A DNA stretch of 64,000 bases, taken from NCBI RefSeq assembly GCF_014208045.1, contig NZ_JACHML010000001.1:3632013-3696012 (forward strand), given 5' to 3'. Shown one piece after another: positions 60,901-64,000 of this stretch (its first letter is position 1; each line of letters opens with the position of its first letter). Under the pieces are notes generated by a model that worked only from the letters and a program-made list of their open reading frames with translations, did not search any database and was not told the origin of the DNA. A program made the translations under genes and the position numbers. The DNA comes from Microbacterium thalassium (GTDB lineage Bacteria; Actinomycetota; Actinomycetes; Actinomycetales; Microbacteriaceae).

Positions 60901-61499
60901 CACTGCTGCGCCTGGTCGATCGCGCTCTGCAGCGACTGGATGTATCCCTGGCTGGTGTAGGTGGCGCCCGAGACCATGCTGATCGACGACGACTGAGCGC
61001 TGATGGTCTCGTCGACCAGGATCGGCAGCGCGTACGAGTTGATCTGGACGTCGTGGTGATCGTGCGACGGGTACTGCGGCACGTCGACCGATGTGATCTC
61101 TCCGCCCGAGACCGTGATCGCCACCTGGACGGCGCCGTACCGGGTGTTCGCGGCGTCGCCGGTGTAGGTCCCGTCCGCGAGGCTCGACGAGCTCGTGGAC
61201 GAGGACGACGATGACGACGACGAGCTCGAGCCGGAAGAGGTGGAGCCCGAGCTCGCCGACGAGTCGTCCTCGTCGTCTTCGCCGTCCTCGTCGTCCTCGT
61301 ATTCGTCCTCGTCGTCGTCGCTCGACGAGTCGGACGCGCTGGAATCGGTGTCCGAGGTCGTGCTGTCGGCGCTCGTCGTGTCACTGCTGATCGTCGCCGC
61401 GGAGGTGTCGACGACCGACTCGTTCCACGACGTCTTGTAGCTGAACAGCAGGACGAGACCGCTGAGGGTCGCCAGCACGCTGTAGATGATCTTCTTCAT
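60900..61499 (-). CDS. FMN-binding domain protein with Ser/Asp linker
   Basis: A 199-aa protein with an N-terminal membrane anchor (IIYSVLATLSGLVLLFSY), about 75 residues of extracytoplasmic Ser/Asp/Glu low-complexity linker, then a single FMN-binding domain. The flavinylation motif is MVSGATYTS with Thr about 180. The long flexible tether suggests a mobile one-electron carrier between the membrane reductase and an acceptor. Product of the middle gene of the trio. Confidence 0.9.
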   Translation of the reverse strand: MKKIIYSVLATLSGLVLLFSYKTSWNESVVDTSAATISSDTTSADSTTSDTDSSASDSSSDDDEDEYEDDEDGEDDEDDSSASSGSTSSGSSSSSSSSSSSTSSSSLADGTYTGDAANTRYGAVQVAITVSGGEITSVDVPQYPSHDHHDVQINSYALPILVDETISAQSSSISMVSGATYTSQGYIQSLQSAIDQAQQ

Positions 61500-61513
61500 G
61501 ATGACTCCTGGGG

Positions 61514-62953
61514 CTAGACGGCGAACGCTTCGCTGTGGATGCGGGTGGAGGAGACGCCGGCGGCGCGCAGGTCGCGCTTGACCTCGTCCATCCAGGGGAC
61601 CGGCCCGCACAGGTAGACGTCGTAGGCGCTGAGGTCGGGAGCGAGACTGCGGATCACATCACGCCCGTTCGCGCTGACCCCGGCGGGAAGCCACGCGGAT
61701 CCGGTACGCGAGCGCGGGCCGTTGAGCGTGAAGTGGCGCACGCCGCGCTGGGAGACGAGACGGGCGATGGCATCGAGGCGGAGCGCCTCGGCATCCGAGT
61801 GATCACGCGTCAGCAGCGTGGCGGCGCCGGGCGCGAACGCGGCGCCCTCGAGGATCGACACGAGCGGCGCGACGCCCGCTCCCGCACCGATCATGAGGAG
61901 CTTGGTGCCGCTGCGCGCGGACTCGGTCATGTGCCCGTAGGGCCCCTCGAACATCACGCGTGTGCCGGGCTTGAGCGTCGTCATGCGGCGGGTGCCGTCG
62001 CCGACGATGCGTGCCGAGATCGTGAGTTCGCTCGCCGTCGGCGCCGCGGCGAGGGAGAGCGGGTGGCCGCGTGTCCAGCCGGCTCCGTCGAGGAAGCGCC
62101 ACACGAAGAACTGTCCGGCCTCGGCCCGCAGCCGCGACACATCGCGGCCGGTCATGCGGACCTCGACGCCGTTGCTGCCGTCACGGCGGACGCTTGAGAC
62201 GCGGAGGCCCTGACGCCACGACCGCCATGCGGGGATGCCCAGCCGCCAGATGAGGACGGCGGCGGCGGTGACCGCCCACAGCGACCACCAGTACGCGGTT
62301 GCGACCGGGGATGTCAGGAAGTCCGCGCCCGTCCACAGCATGTGCGGGATCGCGAGGCCGACACCCAGGTAGCCGTAGAGGTGCAGCAGGTGCCACGACT
62401 CGTAGCGGAGCTTGCGTCGGGACTTGCGGATGGAGGTGACGACCACCATGACGAGCAGGATCGTCCCCGCGGTGGCCAGCAGCATGCCGGGGTACTCCCA
62501 GATGAACTGCCACAGCTGAACGAAGGGATTGATCGCCGCTTGCGCCGCATACCCCGCCACCAGCAGCGCGATGTGCGCGACCAGCAGCCAGAACGACCAG
62601 AACCCGACCAGGCGGTGCATTCGCGTGATGCCGTCGCGCCCGAAGCCGCGCTCGAAGAGCGGAATCCGCGCCATCAGCAGCACCTGGTACAGCAGCAGGT
62701 TCGCCGAGACCAGTCCCGTGATCCGGCCCAGCGTGTTGAGCATCGCCGCGCCGCCCGCGAAGAGGTCCTGCACGGCGCCGCCGCTGACCCAGAGGGCCAC
62801 GACGACGAGGCTCGTGAGCCAGATCACGGTGACCGCGACGGCGTTCCACACGGCGCGGGACCGCGACGAGCGCCGCCCGACGGGGAAGGGAGGGGCGGCC
62901 GGCGCGGTCCGCGGCGCGGGGGCCGCGATGCGAGGGGAGGTCAGGGTTGCCAT
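61514..62953 (-). CDS. Ferric-reductase-like membrane flavocytochrome
   Basis: A 479-aa protein with six helices of the ferric reductase-like domain (about 35-240). Heme-ligand His candidates lie in RMHRLVGFW, LLVAHIALL, ESWHLLHLYG and IPHMLW. A cytosolic FNR-type module follows: RGHPLSLAAAP (FAD), GAGAGVAPLVSILEG (NADPH), YLCGPVPWM. It would move electrons from NAD(P)H across the membrane to the FMN protein. An alternative start is 62962. Confidence 0.9.
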   Translation of the reverse strand: MATLTSPRIAAPAPRTAPAAPPFPVGRRSSRSRAVWNAVAVTVIWLTSLVVVALWVSGGAVQDLFAGGAAMLNTLGRITGLVSANLLLYQVLLMARIPLFERGFGRDGITRMHRLVGFWSFWLLVAHIALLVAGYAAQAAINPFVQLWQFIWEYPGMLLATAGTILLVMVVVTSIRKSRRKLRYESWHLLHLYGYLGVGLAIPHMLWTGADFLTSPVATAYWWSLWAVTAAAVLIWRLGIPAWRSWRQGLRVSSVRRDGSNGVEVRMTGRDVSRLRAEAGQFFVWRFLDGAGWTRGHPLSLAAAPTASELTISARIVGDGTRRMTTLKPGTRVMFEGPYGHMTESARSGTKLLMIGAGAGVAPLVSILEGAAFAPGAATLLTRDHSDAEALRLDAIARLVSQRGVRHFTLNGPRSRTGSAWLPAGVSANGRDVIRSLAPDLSAYDVYLCGPVPWMDEVKRDLRAAGVSSTRIHSEAFAV

Positions 62954-63101
62954 GTCCCTCATGCTGGAGCGGGCGTTCTGAGACTGCGCCAAGAATCGGC
63001 CGTTCTGGGGAAGCTCATAGGTTCCGCATAGCGGGGGCATGCTCGGGGCCCACCCCGGATTCCCCTGGCCAGTGCACAGCGGGCGATGCGATGCTGACAG
63101 C

Positions 63102-64000
63102 ATGCCGTTGCGCGCCCGTCTGCTCACCGCCCTCTCCGGCGACCCGGAGGGGGCACCGGCGTGGGTGCTCCGGCTCGCCGAGGGCGACGACGACGGATGC
63201 TTCGCCGAGGACGGGCCCGCGTGGACGGTGCACGCCGGCATGGGCACGCTGGTGGCCGGCATCCGCGCTCTGCTCGTCCAGGCGCTCCACCCGGGCGCGC
63301 TCGCCGGCGTTCAGGACTGGTCGCGGTATCGCGAGGATCCGCTCGGGCGGCTGGCCGGTACGGTGCGCTGGGTGATGTGCGTGACGTACGGCTCGCGTGA
63401 GCAGGCGGATGCCGAGACCCGGCGGGTCGCGAGGCTGCACGAGCGGGTTCGGGGCGCGTACACCGCAGGTGACGGTTCGACCCATTCGTACACCGCCGCC
63501 GATCGCGACCTCGTCGAGTGGGTGCATCTGGCGTTCACGGATGCCTTCCTGACATGCCACGAGTCGCTCGAGGGCCCGGTCCCCGGGGGCGCCGATGCCT
63601 ACGTCGCGGACTGGGCCACGGCCGGCTCGCTCATGCACGTCCCCGATCCTCCGCGCACGGCCGAAGATCTCCGCGCACGCATGCACGGCTTCCTCGAGCG
63701 CGGCGAGCTCGCCGGCGGAGCGCACGTCGACGAGGTGGTGCGGTTCCTGCGACGGCCGAAGACCCCGGGGGTGATGATGGGCGTCGGCTATCGCGTGCTC
63801 TTCGCCGCCGCTGTCGCGACGATTCCGCGGGAGTATCGCACGCTGCTCGGCGTCCGCCGATCGCCGCTGCCGGTCCTCACGCTCGCGAGGATGCTGCTGC
63901 CGATCGTCCGCCGCTCGCTGGAGAGCGGGGGCCCACGCGCGAACGATCGTGCGCGCGAGCGCCTCGCGCGGCTGCGCCACGCGCAGACGGAGCGAACTGC
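63102..64000 (+). CDS. DUF2236 oxygenase-family protein, 3' truncated by window
   Basis: Open from the ATG at 63102 to the window edge, 299 codons without stop. DUF2236 (MpaB/rubber-oxygenase-like) hallmarks: LLVQALHPGALAGVQDWS, RLAGTVRWVMCVTYGS, VWVHLAFTDAFLTCHE-like WVHLAFTDAFL. Members are heme or b-type enzymes in some cases; the function is unknown here. Divergent from the reductase gene. Confidence 0.85.
   Translation, partial: MPLRARLLTALSGDPEGAPAWVLRLAEGDDDGCFAEDGPAWTVHAGMGTLVAGIRALLVQALHPGALAGVQDWSRYREDPLGRLAGTVRWVMCVTYGSREQADAETRRVARLHERVRGAYTAGDGSTHSYTAADRDLVEWVHLAFTDAFLTCHESLEGPVPGGADAYVADWATAGSLMHVPDPPRTAEDLRARMHGFLERGELAGGAHVDEVVRFLRRPKTPGVMMGVGYRVLFAAAVATIPREYRTLLGVRRSPLPVLTLARMLLPIVRRSLESGGPRANDRARERLARLRHAQTERT

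Noticed and set aside
1..64000. CRISPR array, rRNA, prophage or replication origin.
   Set aside because: No regularly spaced direct repeats, rRNA segments, phage structural genes or clustered DnaA boxes were noticed on reading.

Overview
The window is 64 kb of very GC-rich actinobacterial chromosome. Dense short-gap gene packing, frequent GTG starts, ATGA/GTGA stop-start overlaps, mycothiol-linked families (a maleylpyruvate-isomerase-like DinB protein and LMW-PTP arsenate reductases) and recurrent GGATGCCG-type strings point to Microbacteriaceae, most likely Microbacterium. That assignment is inference from style and gene families; no rRNA is present.

Layout. 0-8.6 kb: aldo/keto reductase, Na+/H+ antiporter, a TetR regulator divergent from agmatine deiminase, an amidase flanked by two related intergenic palindromes, a SulP transporter and a hydrolase. 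8.6-20.3 kb: a CopB-type copper ATPase behind a CsoR-type operator, a HAD phosphatase, a secreted SLT-like protein, a beta-glucoside-type PTS EIIBCA, a tyrosine phosphatase, a candidate structured small RNA (about 15.87-15.98 kb), a DUF2207 membrane protein, two tandem paralogous membrane proteins, and an Hsp20 gene carrying both a perfect CIRCE and a HAIR-like element. 20.3-31.6 kb: a catabolic island with acyl-CoA ligase, glutaryl-CoA-dehydrogenase-like enzyme, MarR regulator, complete Liv-type ABC importer, SDR, amidohydrolase and MaoC hydratase. Three TTGA-N5-TCAA palindromes sit in its two control regions. 31.7-44.2 kb: amylosucrase, tRNA-Arg(ACG) and ordinary metabolic genes, plus a 105-aa unknown protein behind a second CsoR-type site. 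44.2-49.4 kb: an arsenic island (aquaporin, ArsR, ArsO-like flavoprotein, ArsN-like acetyltransferase, an ArsR-ArsC fusion and two more ArsC paralogs) with two different ArsR-type operator families. 49.4-50.7 kb: an IS30-family element. 50.7-58.3 kb: PLP decarboxylase, DUF202 pair, RNase HI, tocopherol-cyclase-like protein, a secreted hydrolase under an apparent MarR operator, and a TPR protein with a His/Cys-rich tail. 58.4-64 kb: a two-component system convergent with a flavin electron-transfer trio (ferric-reductase-like protein, FMN-binding protein, ApbE), then a truncated DUF2236 gene at the window edge.

The strongest leads are the acyl-CoA island with its self-consistent operator set and no thiolase, the Cys-free ArsR domain fused to ArsC in an island without an arsenite pump, the structured RNA candidate, and the unknown small protein under apparent copper control with a probably leaderless mRNA. 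No CRISPR array, rRNA, prophage or replication origin was seen. The only non-coding stretch over 300 bases is 15676-15997, described below.
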